Positions 25,505 to 32,600 of a DNA stretch of 64,000 bases are shown here, piece after piece. This DNA is from Acidobacteriota bacterium (GTDB lineage: Bacteria > Acidobacteriota > Holophagae > Holophagales > Holophagaceae). The position numbers and the translations under genes are program-made. How positions within the stretch are numbered: position 1 is the first letter of the stretch; each line of letters opens with the position of its first letter. Where the stretch lies: assembly GCA_016195985.1 (NCBI GenBank), contig JACPYP010000005.1, positions 1 to 64,000 of the forward strand, in the 5' to 3' direction. Under the pieces are notes generated by a model that searched no databases, was not told the origin of the DNA, and saw nothing but the letters and a program-made list of their open reading frames with translations.

Positions 25505-26767
25505 GTGACGACATCCGACACCCACCGGGCCATCGACGCCGTCTGGCGCATGGAATCGGCCCGGCTCATCGCGGGCCTCGCGCGGCTCGTGCGGGATATC
25601 GGCCTCGCCGAGGAACTGGCCCAGGACGCCCTCGTGGCCGCCCTCGAACAATGGCCCGGATCCGGGGTTCCCGATAATCCTGGCGCCTGGCTCATGGCCG
25701 CCGCCAAGCGCCGCGCCATCGACCGGCTGCGCCGCCTCAAGCTGATGGAACGCAAGCATGAGGAACTGGGCCGCGACATGGAGGCCCTACAGGAGGCCGC
25801 GGTGGACTTCGAAGCCGGGCTTGACGATCCCATCGGCGACGATCTGCTGCGCCTCATCTTCATCTCCTGCCACCCCCTGCTCTCCCCCGAGGCCAGGGCG
25901 GCTCTCACCCTCCGCCTGCTCGGCGGACTGACGACTGAAGAAATCGCGCGGGCCTTCCTCTGCCCCGAACCCACCATCGCCCAGCGCATCGTGCGGGCCA
26001 AGCGGGTCCTGGCCGAGGCCCGGGTGCCCTTCGAGGTGCCGCGCGGGACCGAGCTTTCCATCCGCCTCGCCTCGGTGCTGGAGGTGCTCTACCTCATCTT
26101 CAACGAGGGCTACTCGGCCACCGCCGGCGAAGCCCTGGTCCGGCCCGCGCTGTGCGAGGAAGCCCTCCGCCTGGGCCGCATCCTCGCCGAACTCGCCCCC
26201 CGGGAAGCGGAGGTCCACGGCCTCGTGGCCCTCATGGAATTCCAGGCCTCGCGTCTCCACGCGCGCGTGGACTCCGCCGGGAACCCGATCCTGCTGCCCG
26301 ACCAGAACCGCGGGAAGTGGGACCAGCTGCTCATCCGCCGCGGCCTCGCGGCCCTCGACCGGGCGGGCCGGCTGGGCGGCGCGCCCGGGCCCTTCGCCCT
26401 GCAGGCCTCCATCGCCAGCTGCCACGCAAGCGCCCCCACGGCCGCCGGCACAGATTGGGCGCGCATCGCGGCCCTCTACGGGCAGCTCGCCCGCGTCAGC
26501 CCCTCCCCCATCGTGGAACTCAACCGCGCCGTGGCGCTCGGCATGGCCTTCGGTCCCGCCGCGGGCCTTGAGGCCGTGGAGGCGCTCGCCACCGAGCCCT
26601 CGCTCAAGGGCTACCACCTGCTGCCGAGCGTGCGCGGCGACCTGCTCGCCAAGCTCGGCCGCGCCGAGGAAGCGAAAGCGGCCTTCGAACAGGCCGCTGC
26701 GCTCACCCGGAACGCCCGGGAACGGGGCTTCCTGCTCGACCGGGCCGCCACCTGCGCCCGCGCCTGA
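25505..26767 (+). CDS. ECF sigma factor of the ECF42 type with C-terminal extension
   Basis: This encodes 420 residues. Sigma region 2 spans about 20-90 (AEELAQDALVAALEQWP, AWLMAAAKRRAIDRLRR) and region 4 about 130-185 (LTLRLLGGLTTEEIARAFL). A helical extension with TPR-like character follows (GYHLLPSVRGDLLAKLGR near residue 370), the mark of the ECF42 group, which has no classical anti-sigma factor. The GTG at 25505 gives the usual start; an upstream frame has no support. A DGPF gene lies on each side, as expected. It probably drives the promoter at 23376. The preceding gap holds a short GGGTTGCAGCTTGGG duplication. Confidence 0.88.
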   Translation: MTTSDTHRAIDAVWRMESARLIAGLARLVRDIGLAEELAQDALVAALEQWPGSGVPDNPGAWLMAAAKRRAIDRLRRLKLMERKHEELGRDMEALQEAAVDFEAGLDDPIGDDLLRLIFISCHPLLSPEARAALTLRLLGGLTTEEIARAFLCPEPTIAQRIVRAKRVLAEARVPFEVPRGTELSIRLASVLEVLYLIFNEGYSATAGEALVRPALCEEALRLGRILAELAPREAEVHGLVALMEFQASRLHARVDSAGNPILLPDQNRGKWDQLLIRRGLAALDRAGRLGGAPGPFALQASIASCHASAPTAAGTDWARIAALYGQLARVSPSPIVELNRAVALGMAFGPAAGLEAVEALATEPSLKGYHLLPSVRGDLLAKLGRAEEAKAAFEQAAALTRNARERGFLLDRAATCARA

Positions 26768-26805
26768 TCCCGCAGGATGTCAAGACGATCCCCCAGGAGG
26801 AACCG

Positions 26806-27165
26806 ATGCCTTACGTGCTGTTGATCATGGAGCCGCGCGAGCAGCGCGCGGAGCGTGGAGAGGAGGCGGGGCGCGCCGTCTACGAGCGGATGCTGCGCTT
26901 CGGCGAGGATCTTCAAAACCGGGGCCTGCTCCTGGCCGCCAGTTCCCTCCAGTCGGACCGCGAAGGCCTCCGCGTGCAGGCGCGGAATGGCAAGCCCGTG
27001 CTGAGGGACGGCCCCTTCACGGAATCCAAGGAAATGGTCGGCGGCTTCTTCTACCTCGCCTGCGCCACCCGGGATGAGGCGGTCGCCATCGCCCAGGCCT
27101 GCCCCGCCGCCGAATGGGCCACCATCGAAGTGCGCGAGACTGGCCCCTGCTACGAAGGGGCCTAG
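26806..27165 (+). CDS. DGPF-domain (YciI-like) protein 2
   Basis: This encodes 119 residues, MPYVLLIMEPREQRA at the start and LRDGPFTESKEMVGGFF near residue 68-82. It is the second DGPF protein of the island and differs clearly from the first, so it is not a recent duplication. CAGGAGG precedes the ATG. Function as a partner or output of the ECF42 sigma factor is inferred from conserved neighbourhood in that group. Confidence 0.88.
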   Translation: MPYVLLIMEPREQRAERGEEAGRAVYERMLRFGEDLQNRGLLLAASSLQSDREGLRVQARNGKPVLRDGPFTESKEMVGGFFYLACATRDEAVAIAQACPAAEWATIEVRETGPCYEGA

Positions 27166-27312
27166 AAAACGGAATCTCCGGGCCTTGGCCGGTCCGCATC
27201 CGCCGTTCGCCGGTTCGTCCGCAGGCGCCGTCCCTTCGGACCGTAGATTGGGACATCCCGGCGGCCGTCCGCTCGCGCCGGCCTCCAACCCGACCCTCCC
27301 GAAAGGATCAGC

Positions 27313-27579
27313 ATGACCACCGACACGCAGAACCGCACCCGCACCGAGGAGTTCAAAGTCGAAGGCGGCAAAGTGCTGGACACGATCAAGGACCTCATCC
27401 ACCAGGGCAACATCCGGCGGATCATCCTCAAGAACGAGGCGGGCAAGACCCTCATCGAAATCCCGTTGACGCTGGGCCTCGTGGGCGCCGCCTTGCTGCC
27501 GGTCTTTGCCGCCGTGGGCGCCCTGGCCGCCGTGGCCACCCGCATGGTCATCGTGGTGGAAAAGGTGGATCAGGCCTGA
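27313..27579 (+). CDS. DUF4342 domain protein
   Basis: This encodes 88 residues: RTEEFKVEGGKVLDTIKDLI, then IRRIILKNEAGKTLIEIPLT and a hydrophobic C-terminal part with VFAAVGALAAVATRMVIVV. This matches DUF4342, a small family with one possible membrane helix. GAAAGGA precedes the ATG. Its last 10 bases overlap the end of the converging AraC-type gene. Confidence 0.75.
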   Translation: MTTDTQNRTRTEEFKVEGGKVLDTIKDLIHQGNIRRIILKNEAGKTLIEIPLTLGLVGAALLPVFAAVGALAAVATRMVIVVEKVDQA

Positions 27580-28514
27580 CGGGCCACGGCGAAGCGCCGC
27601 CGGTACTCGCCCGGCGACAGCCCCATGGCTTTGTGAAAGACCTTCCGGAAGGCGCTGGGATCCCCGTAGCCCACCCGCCAGGCCACTTCGTCGATGGCCA
27701 GGTGGGGTTGCTCGAGCAGGTCCCGCGCCTTCGCCACCCGCAGCTGCTGCAGATATTGGCCTGGATTGAGCCCCGTCGCCTTCTGGAAGCGGCGCAGGAA
27801 GGTCCTCTCGCCCAAGCTGGCCCGCGCCGCCATCATCGGCAGGCTGACCTTGCCGCCGCTGTGCTTCTGCAGCCAATGCTGCACCTTCAGAATGGCCGCA
27901 TCGCCATGGGTGAGCTGGGGGGCGAAGGGGCTGTAGAAGCGCTGCTCGCGCCCGCCCGGGTCCACCAGGAAAAAACGCGCCGTGGCCAGCAGGGCCTCGG
28001 AGCCCAGGTAGCGCCCCACCAGCCGCAGGCCCAGGTCCACCCAGGCCATGAACCCTCCGGCGGTGACGAGATCCCCGTCATCGATGAGCAGCTTGTCCGC
28101 GTCCAGCGCGACGCCGGGAAAGCGCTCAGCAAAGCGCTGGGCCAGTCCCCAGTGGGTGGTGGCGGGGCGTCCGTCCAGGAGGCCCGTCTCCGCGAGCAGG
28201 AAGGCCCCCGCGCACACGGAGCAGATCACGGTGCCTTCGGCGTGCCGCGCCCGCAGCCAGCGCGACAGGGGGGCCGCGGCTTCGGGGGGCGCCCCGCCCG
28301 AAAGGCTGGGCGGCAGGATGAGGGCTGTCCAGGGCGCGGCGGGGATCTCGCAGCCTTCCAGCACCCGCACCTCGATCGACGCCGGCGGCCCCGGCAACTG
28401 GCCGCGGAGCCGGTTGGCGGCCTCCAGCAGATCCCGCAGACCGTGCACCGCGGCCAGCTGGGCGCCAGGATAGCTGAGGATGCCGATGCTGCGGCAGGGC
28501 GACGGGAAAGGCAT
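27570..28514 (-). CDS. GlxA-type AraC regulator with DJ-1/PfpI domain
   Basis: This encodes 314 residues. The N-terminal half is an amidotransferase-like DJ-1/PfpI domain (GTVICSVCAGAFLLAETGLL, TTHWGLAQRFAERFP), used here as a sensor. The C-terminal half is an AraC DNA-binding domain (RTFLRRFQKATGLNPGQYLQ, IDEVAWRVGYGDPSAFRKVF). This is the architecture of GlxA regulators. It is divergent from the cysteine-hydrolase gene at 28622, which it probably controls. Confidence 0.88.
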   Translation of the reverse strand: MPFPSPCRSIGILSYPGAQLAAVHGLRDLLEAANRLRGQLPGPPASIEVRVLEGCEIPAAPWTALILPPSLSGGAPPEAAAPLSRWLRARHAEGTVICSVCAGAFLLAETGLLDGRPATTHWGLAQRFAERFPGVALDADKLLIDDGDLVTAGGFMAWVDLGLRLVGRYLGSEALLATARFFLVDPGGREQRFYSPFAPQLTHGDAAILKVQHWLQKHSGGKVSLPMMAARASLGERTFLRRFQKATGLNPGQYLQQLRVAKARDLLEQPHLAIDEVAWRVGYGDPSAFRKVFHKAMGLSPGEYRRRFAVARQA

Positions 28515-28621
28515 GTGTCAGTATTAGCCCGGAAATTGTCATTTTTGCCAATCCCGGAATCAGCGCCCAGGATCCAGCCTGGTATGGCCCCCGCCCGGCT
28601 GGGGAGCCCCCAGGAGCCGCC

Positions 28622-29143
28622 ATGGACCCCCGCGCCTTGCTCGTCATCGACCTCCAGAACGACTACTTCCCCGGCGGGAAGTTCCCCCTCTGGAACCCGG
28701 AGGCCGCGCTGGATCGCGCCCTCCAGGCCATCGGCCGGGCCCGGGCCCGGGGGATTCCGGTGATCCTCGTCCAGCACGTGGCCGACAGCCGCCGGGGACC
28801 GGCGCCCTTTTTCCAGGAGGGGAGCGAAGGCGCGCAGCTCCACCCCCGCCTGCGGGCTGCGGCGCCCGGCGCCCCCGTGGTGGTGAAGGCCTTCGCCGAC
28901 AGCTTCCACGAGACGGAGCTGGAGGCGACCCTGGCCGCCCTGGGCACCGCCGAGCTGCTGGTCTGCGGCATGATGACCCAGAACTGCGTCACCCACACGG
29001 CCATCTCGAAGGCCGCCGAAAAGTACCGCGTGTCGGTCCTCGGCGATTGCTGCGCCTCCGTCAGCGAGCCGGTGCACCTCATCGCCCTGAACGCCCTTTC
29101 GACGCGGGTGCCGATACTTGCTGCCGCGGAAGCCCTGGGCTGA
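28622..29143 (+). CDS. Isochorismatase-like cysteine hydrolase
   Basis: This encodes 173 residues, with ALLVIDLQNDYFPGGKFPL carrying the catalytic Asp (about residue 10), a Lys in VVKAFADSF, and the nucleophile Cys in LLVCGMMTQNCVTHTA (about residue 122). This is the triad of the nicotinamidase/isochorismatase family. Divergence from a GlxA-type regulator is a common arrangement for this family. AGGAGCC precedes the ATG. The substrate, an amide or enol ether, is unknown. Confidence 0.87.
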   Translation: MDPRALLVIDLQNDYFPGGKFPLWNPEAALDRALQAIGRARARGIPVILVQHVADSRRGPAPFFQEGSEGAQLHPRLRAAAPGAPVVVKAFADSFHETELEATLAALGTAELLVCGMMTQNCVTHTAISKAAEKYRVSVLGDCCASVSEPVHLIALNALSTRVPILAAAEALG

Positions 29144-29199
29144 GCGCTTGCGGGGGCTGAGCGCTTGCGAGGGCCGGGCCCTTCAGAGGACCATGGGCC

Positions 29200-30015
29200 A
29201 TGCTCGAACATTGGCTCAACCATCCTCACGCGGCGCCCTGGCTGTTGGTCATGTGGATCGCGGGGCTGCTGGGTTCGCTGGGCCACTGCGCAGGCATGTG
29301 CGGGCCCATCGTGGCCGCCTTCGGCTTGAGCCAGGCCAAACGTGAAGGGGGGACGCAGAGCGAGCCTCGGCGAGCGGGTGGTCCCCCCTTTCAGAATCAG
29401 CTGGGCCGCGTCTGGACGCAGCACCTGCGCTTCCAGCTGGGCCGTATCACCACCTACGCCCTCCTCGGCGCCCTCATCGGCTTCCTCGGCGGCTTCGCCC
29501 GCCTCCAGACCATCCAGGACATGCACGCCTGCTGCCGCCCTGAGGGCGCGGCGCTCATCGCGGCCCAGGCCTGGCCCTGGCAGGTCTGGGTGAAGCTGGG
29601 CATCGGCCTGCTCATGCTGCTCATGGGCGGCATCATGGCCCTGGGCGGACGGGCCGACGCTTTCATGGAATTCCGGCTGCCCGCGCCCCTGCAGAAGCTC
29701 ATGGGCAAAGGCCTCGCGCTGGGCGGTCTGCCCTACACACTGGGCCTGCTCTGGGGATTCATCCCCTGCGGCCTCGTCTACATGATGCTGCTGCGCACGC
29801 TGGATGGCGGCGACTGGAAAATGGGGGCCGCGGGCATGGCCGCCTTCGGGCTCGGCAACGCGCCTCTGCTCCTGGGCCTGGGCCTCGCCAGCACCCGCCT
29901 CAGCCAGGCCTGGAAGGCGAGGCTGCTGCGCCTGGGCGGCGTTCTGGTGGCGGCCATGGGCCTGTACATCCTCTGGCAGGCGGTCACCCTCCTCCGGTTC
30001 CAGGCGGCCGCCTGA
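29200..30015 (+). CDS. SafE/UreH-like membrane protein, likely copper-linked
   Basis: This encodes 271 residues with about six membrane helices. The motif GHCAGMCGPIVAAFG near residue 28 (His and two Cys) is the signature of the sulfite-exporter/urease-accessory UreH-type (DsbD-like) domain. A second conserved part is LLWGFIPCGLVYMMLL. Homologues often lie near cbb3 oxidase genes and are thought to help copper supply. A related cbb3 operon lies 2.6 kb away in this window. A polar insert near residues 47-66 breaks the usual loop length. Confidence 0.75.
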   Translation: MLEHWLNHPHAAPWLLVMWIAGLLGSLGHCAGMCGPIVAAFGLSQAKREGGTQSEPRRAGGPPFQNQLGRVWTQHLRFQLGRITTYALLGALIGFLGGFARLQTIQDMHACCRPEGAALIAAQAWPWQVWVKLGIGLLMLLMGGIMALGGRADAFMEFRLPAPLQKLMGKGLALGGLPYTLGLLWGFIPCGLVYMMLLRTLDGGDWKMGAAGMAAFGLGNAPLLLGLGLASTRLSQAWKARLLRLGGVLVAAMGLYILWQAVTLLRFQAAA

Positions 30016-30098
30016 TCGAACAACTAATATTAATTTTTTAATTTTTTAGTCTAATTTTATTGAAATTTAATCTAAATAAATCAAAATGAACCCAAGGC

Positions 30099-30114
30099 TG
30101 GCACGCAGGGTGCC
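30099..30114 (+). promoter_or_regulatory. Sigma-54-like motif before glnA (weak)
   Basis: TGGCACGCAGGGTGCC fits the -24/-12 consensus TGGCACG-N4-TTGC with one change. It lies 22 bp before the glnA start, in the end of an AT-rich leader (30016-30090). The predicted start point would fall inside the ribosome site, which argues against it. The motif is also a short GGCAC/GTGCC inverted repeat and might instead be an operator. Confidence 0.3.
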
Positions 30115-30135
30115 CCGCTCTTGGGAGGCTGTGAC

Positions 30136-31572
30136 ATGGCGAACCTCGGACTACGGGACTTTCTGGAGATCCCCTATGACGAACTGGAGCAGTTGAACCT
30201 TCACGCCAAGCAGCAGCGCCTGGACCGCGTCTCCCCCGACAAGGTGCGGGAGGAGCGCATGAAGTACCTGGAGGGCGAGAAGCGCATCAAGGCCGTCACC
30301 GTGTGCTTCACGGACATCGAAGGCCGGCTCCACATGCTGGACTACGACAAGAAGTTCCTCCTCAAGTCCTATGACAACCTCACCTTCGACGGCTCCTCCA
30401 TCCGCGGCTTCTCGGCCCAGGCCGAGAGCGACCTGCGCCTGGTCATCGATTGGCCCGCCTTCTACTGGCTGCCCAGCGACGTGTTCGGACCCGGCAAGGT
30501 GCTGGTCTTCGGCAACGTGCTGAACCAGGACGGCTCCCCCTTCGTGGCCGACATGCGGGCCCGCCTGAAGGCCTACACGGACAAGCTGTTCCAGGAGAAC
30601 GGCACCATCCTGAACGCGGCCAACGAAGTCGAGGGCTTCCTCTTCAAGGGCCTCGACGCCGAGCGCCACTTCCACGAGACCGGCGTCTTCGAGTACGTTT
30701 CCACCGGCGGCTATTACCACAGCCTCCCCGGCGACCCCCTGCGCCAGTTCATCGACAGCGCCGCCGAGGTGCAGCGCGCCATGGGCTTTGGCAACGAGAA
30801 GGACCACCCTGAGGTGGCTCCCTCCCAGTTCGAGATGAACTACACCTACGCGGAAGTGAACATCGCCGCCGACCAGGTGCAGCTCTACAAGCTGCTCTCC
30901 CGCCAGGTGGCCGCCCGCATGGGCATGACCGCCAGCTTCCTGCCCAAGCCCGTGGTGGGCGTGAACGGCAACGGCATGCACACGAACATCTCCCTGTCCA
31001 AGGCCGGCAAGAACCTGTTCTACAAGAAGGGCGGCAAGGACGGCCTCTCGGACCTGGCCTGGGATTTCACGAACCGCATCCTGGCCAATGCCACGGATCT
31101 CTGCCTGATCCTGAACCCCAGCGTCAATGCCTACCGCCGCCTGGATCCCCACTTCGAGGCGCCGAACCAGATCAAGGTCAGCCCCACCGACCGCGGCTCC
31201 ATGATCCGCATCCCCACCGGCAACGAGAAGTCCACCCGCATCGAGGTGCGCTCCGTCGGGCCCGACGCCAATCCCTACATGACCTACTACGCCCTGCTGC
31301 GCACCGGCATGGAAGGCCCCGCGTTGGAAGTGGACGAGGCCAAGCGCGCCCGCACGCGCTTCCTCCCGGACAACATCTTCGACGCCATCCGCCTCTTCAA
31401 GGGCAGCAAGTTCATGTCCGAGCTGCTGGGCGAGGGGGTCCACGAGAAGTTCGCCGACATCAAGGCCGCCCAGGCCGAGCGCTGCCCCAAGGCCCTCGGC
31501 ACCCGCGTGAAGGAAGGCGAGATCATGTTCCACCACGAGGTGACCAACCAGTACCTCTGGAACCAGTTCTAG
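30136..31572 (+). CDS. glnA: Glutamine synthetase, type I
   Basis: This encodes 478 residues, standard for GSI (about 470). It makes glutamine from glutamate and ammonia. Signature parts are LTFDGSSIRGFSAQAESDL near residue 80 and NGNGMHTNISLSKAGKNLF near 275. NPSVNAYRRL and GSMIRIP then follow. No classical NLYDLPPEE adenylylation loop is present, so regulation by adenylylation is doubtful. The start at 30136 has GGGAGG eight bases upstream. It is monocistronic and closed by a hairpin at 31591. Confidence 0.93.
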   Translation: MANLGLRDFLEIPYDELEQLNLHAKQQRLDRVSPDKVREERMKYLEGEKRIKAVTVCFTDIEGRLHMLDYDKKFLLKSYDNLTFDGSSIRGFSAQAESDLRLVIDWPAFYWLPSDVFGPGKVLVFGNVLNQDGSPFVADMRARLKAYTDKLFQENGTILNAANEVEGFLFKGLDAERHFHETGVFEYVSTGGYYHSLPGDPLRQFIDSAAEVQRAMGFGNEKDHPEVAPSQFEMNYTYAEVNIAADQVQLYKLLSRQVAARMGMTASFLPKPVVGVNGNGMHTNISLSKAGKNLFYKKGGKDGLSDLAWDFTNRILANATDLCLILNPSVNAYRRLDPHFEAPNQIKVSPTDRGSMIRIPTGNEKSTRIEVRSVGPDANPYMTYYALLRTGMEGPALEVDEAKRARTRFLPDNIFDAIRLFKGSKFMSELLGEGVHEKFADIKAAQAERCPKALGTRVKEGEIMFHHEVTNQYLWNQF

Positions 31573-31590
31573 GTTCCACCGCACGTCCGC

Positions 31591-31615
31591 GAAGCCGGGG
31601 CCCCGCCCCGGCTTC
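31591..31615. terminator. Bidirectional terminator between glnA and 31622
   Basis: A perfect 10-bp stem GAAGCCGGGG / CCCCGGCTTC with a 5-base loop lies 19 bp after the glnA stop and 6 bp beyond the end of the converging minus-strand gene. It serves both transcripts by position. It lacks a long T-run. Confidence 0.7.
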
Positions 31616-31621
31616 GTCGCG

Positions 31622-32188
31622 TCAGGGCTTCACCGACCGCTCCAGCCAGCGCGAGCTCAGGCGCTGGAAGGCCCTCTCCCGCCGCCGGATGGGCGCCAGG
31701 CCCGGGCAGTGGAAGCCGGGGGGCCCCAGGGGGCACGCGGCGCAGGGGCTCCGGTCCGGCCCCCGCCTGCGGTAGGCCCGCAGGCCCCAGGCCAGGCCCA
31801 GGAGGCTGCCTCCCGCCAGGACCAGCCCCGGAAGTGAAGGCCTCCGCAGAACCTCCACCCAAACGAAGGTCAGCAGACCTGCGGGAACCAGGCGCGTGAG
31901 CCCCTTTCCGGCCCGCCAGCCCAAAAGGGAACCCAGCCCCAGCAGGCCGGCGGCCAGACAGCCGACCGCGAGCAGAGGCCAGGCCTGCGGAGGAAAGCCG
32001 AAGCCCAGTGCGCAACCCAGGAGGCCACCCAGCGCGGCGAGGCTGCAGCCCCGGCAGAGGCGGCAGCGGCCCACCTGGAGGACTTCTCCGGTGTAGGGCA
32101 CGCACAAGGGATGATGCGCGTACCGGTGAAACCGGTGGGCCCGCCTCGACAGCCGATCGATGCGCCGGGCCAGGCCCCGCGGAATCAC
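31622..32188 (-). CDS. Cysteine-rich membrane protein, hypothetical
   Basis: This encodes 188 residues. The N-terminal part is His/Arg-rich with CVPYTGEVLQVGRCRLCRGC (about 29-48). Three to four membrane segments follow, then a CAACPLGPPGFHC cluster near residue 150. The Cys and His pattern suggests metal or Fe-S binding, but no family was recognised. The GTG start overlaps the stop of the preceding YbjQ-type gene by four bases, so they are co-translated. Confidence 0.6.
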   Translation of the reverse strand: MIPRGLARRIDRLSRRAHRFHRYAHHPLCVPYTGEVLQVGRCRLCRGCSLAALGGLLGCALGFGFPPQAWPLLAVGCLAAGLLGLGSLLGWRAGKGLTRLVPAGLLTFVWVEVLRRPSLPGLVLAGGSLLGLAWGLRAYRRRGPDRSPCAACPLGPPGFHCPGLAPIRRRERAFQRLSSRWLERSVKP

Positions 32189-32538
32189 GGGGTCTTGCGG
32201 ATCCGCGCAGCGGTGCCGTAGGCGATGATCTCGTTGGTGTTCTGCATGAGCTCGCCGGAATCGAAGCGCATGGCCAGCACGGCGTTGGCGCCCATCTGGA
32301 TCGCATGCGCCTCCAGGCGGTTCATGGCCTCATTGCGGGAATCGTTGGCCAGCTCCGTGAGCATGGTGATCTCACCCCCGAACAGCTGCTGGCATCCGGC
32401 GCAAGCGGTGCCCACCACGCTGCGGCTGCGCACCGTGATCCCCCAACAGGGCCCGACGATGGACTCGACCTGGAAGCCCGGCGGAGGCTCGAAGGTCGTG
32501 AGGATGGGGATCTTGTGGGGGGCGATGTCCATGGACAT
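32185..32538 (-). CDS. YbjQ/DUF74 heavy-metal-binding-domain protein
   Basis: This encodes 117 residues matching the YbjQ/UPF0145 family: ILTTFEPPPGFQVESIVGPC, then LANDSRNEAMNRLEAHAIQM and GANAVLAMRFDS. The family forms pentamers and is annotated as putative heavy-metal binding, with no proven reaction. It has an extra CAGCQQ not always present. GAGG lies upstream. It is coupled to the cysteine-rich gene that follows. Confidence 0.85.
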   Translation of the reverse strand: MSMDIAPHKIPILTTFEPPPGFQVESIVGPCWGITVRSRSVVGTACAGCQQLFGGEITMLTELANDSRNEAMNRLEAHAIQMGANAVLAMRFDSGELMQNTNEIIAYGTAARIRKTP

Positions 32539-32600
32539 GAAAACCTCGGGGACGGCGAAGCTGAGTCTATCCGGCCTGGCCTCCCCGGGGCCATTTCCCT

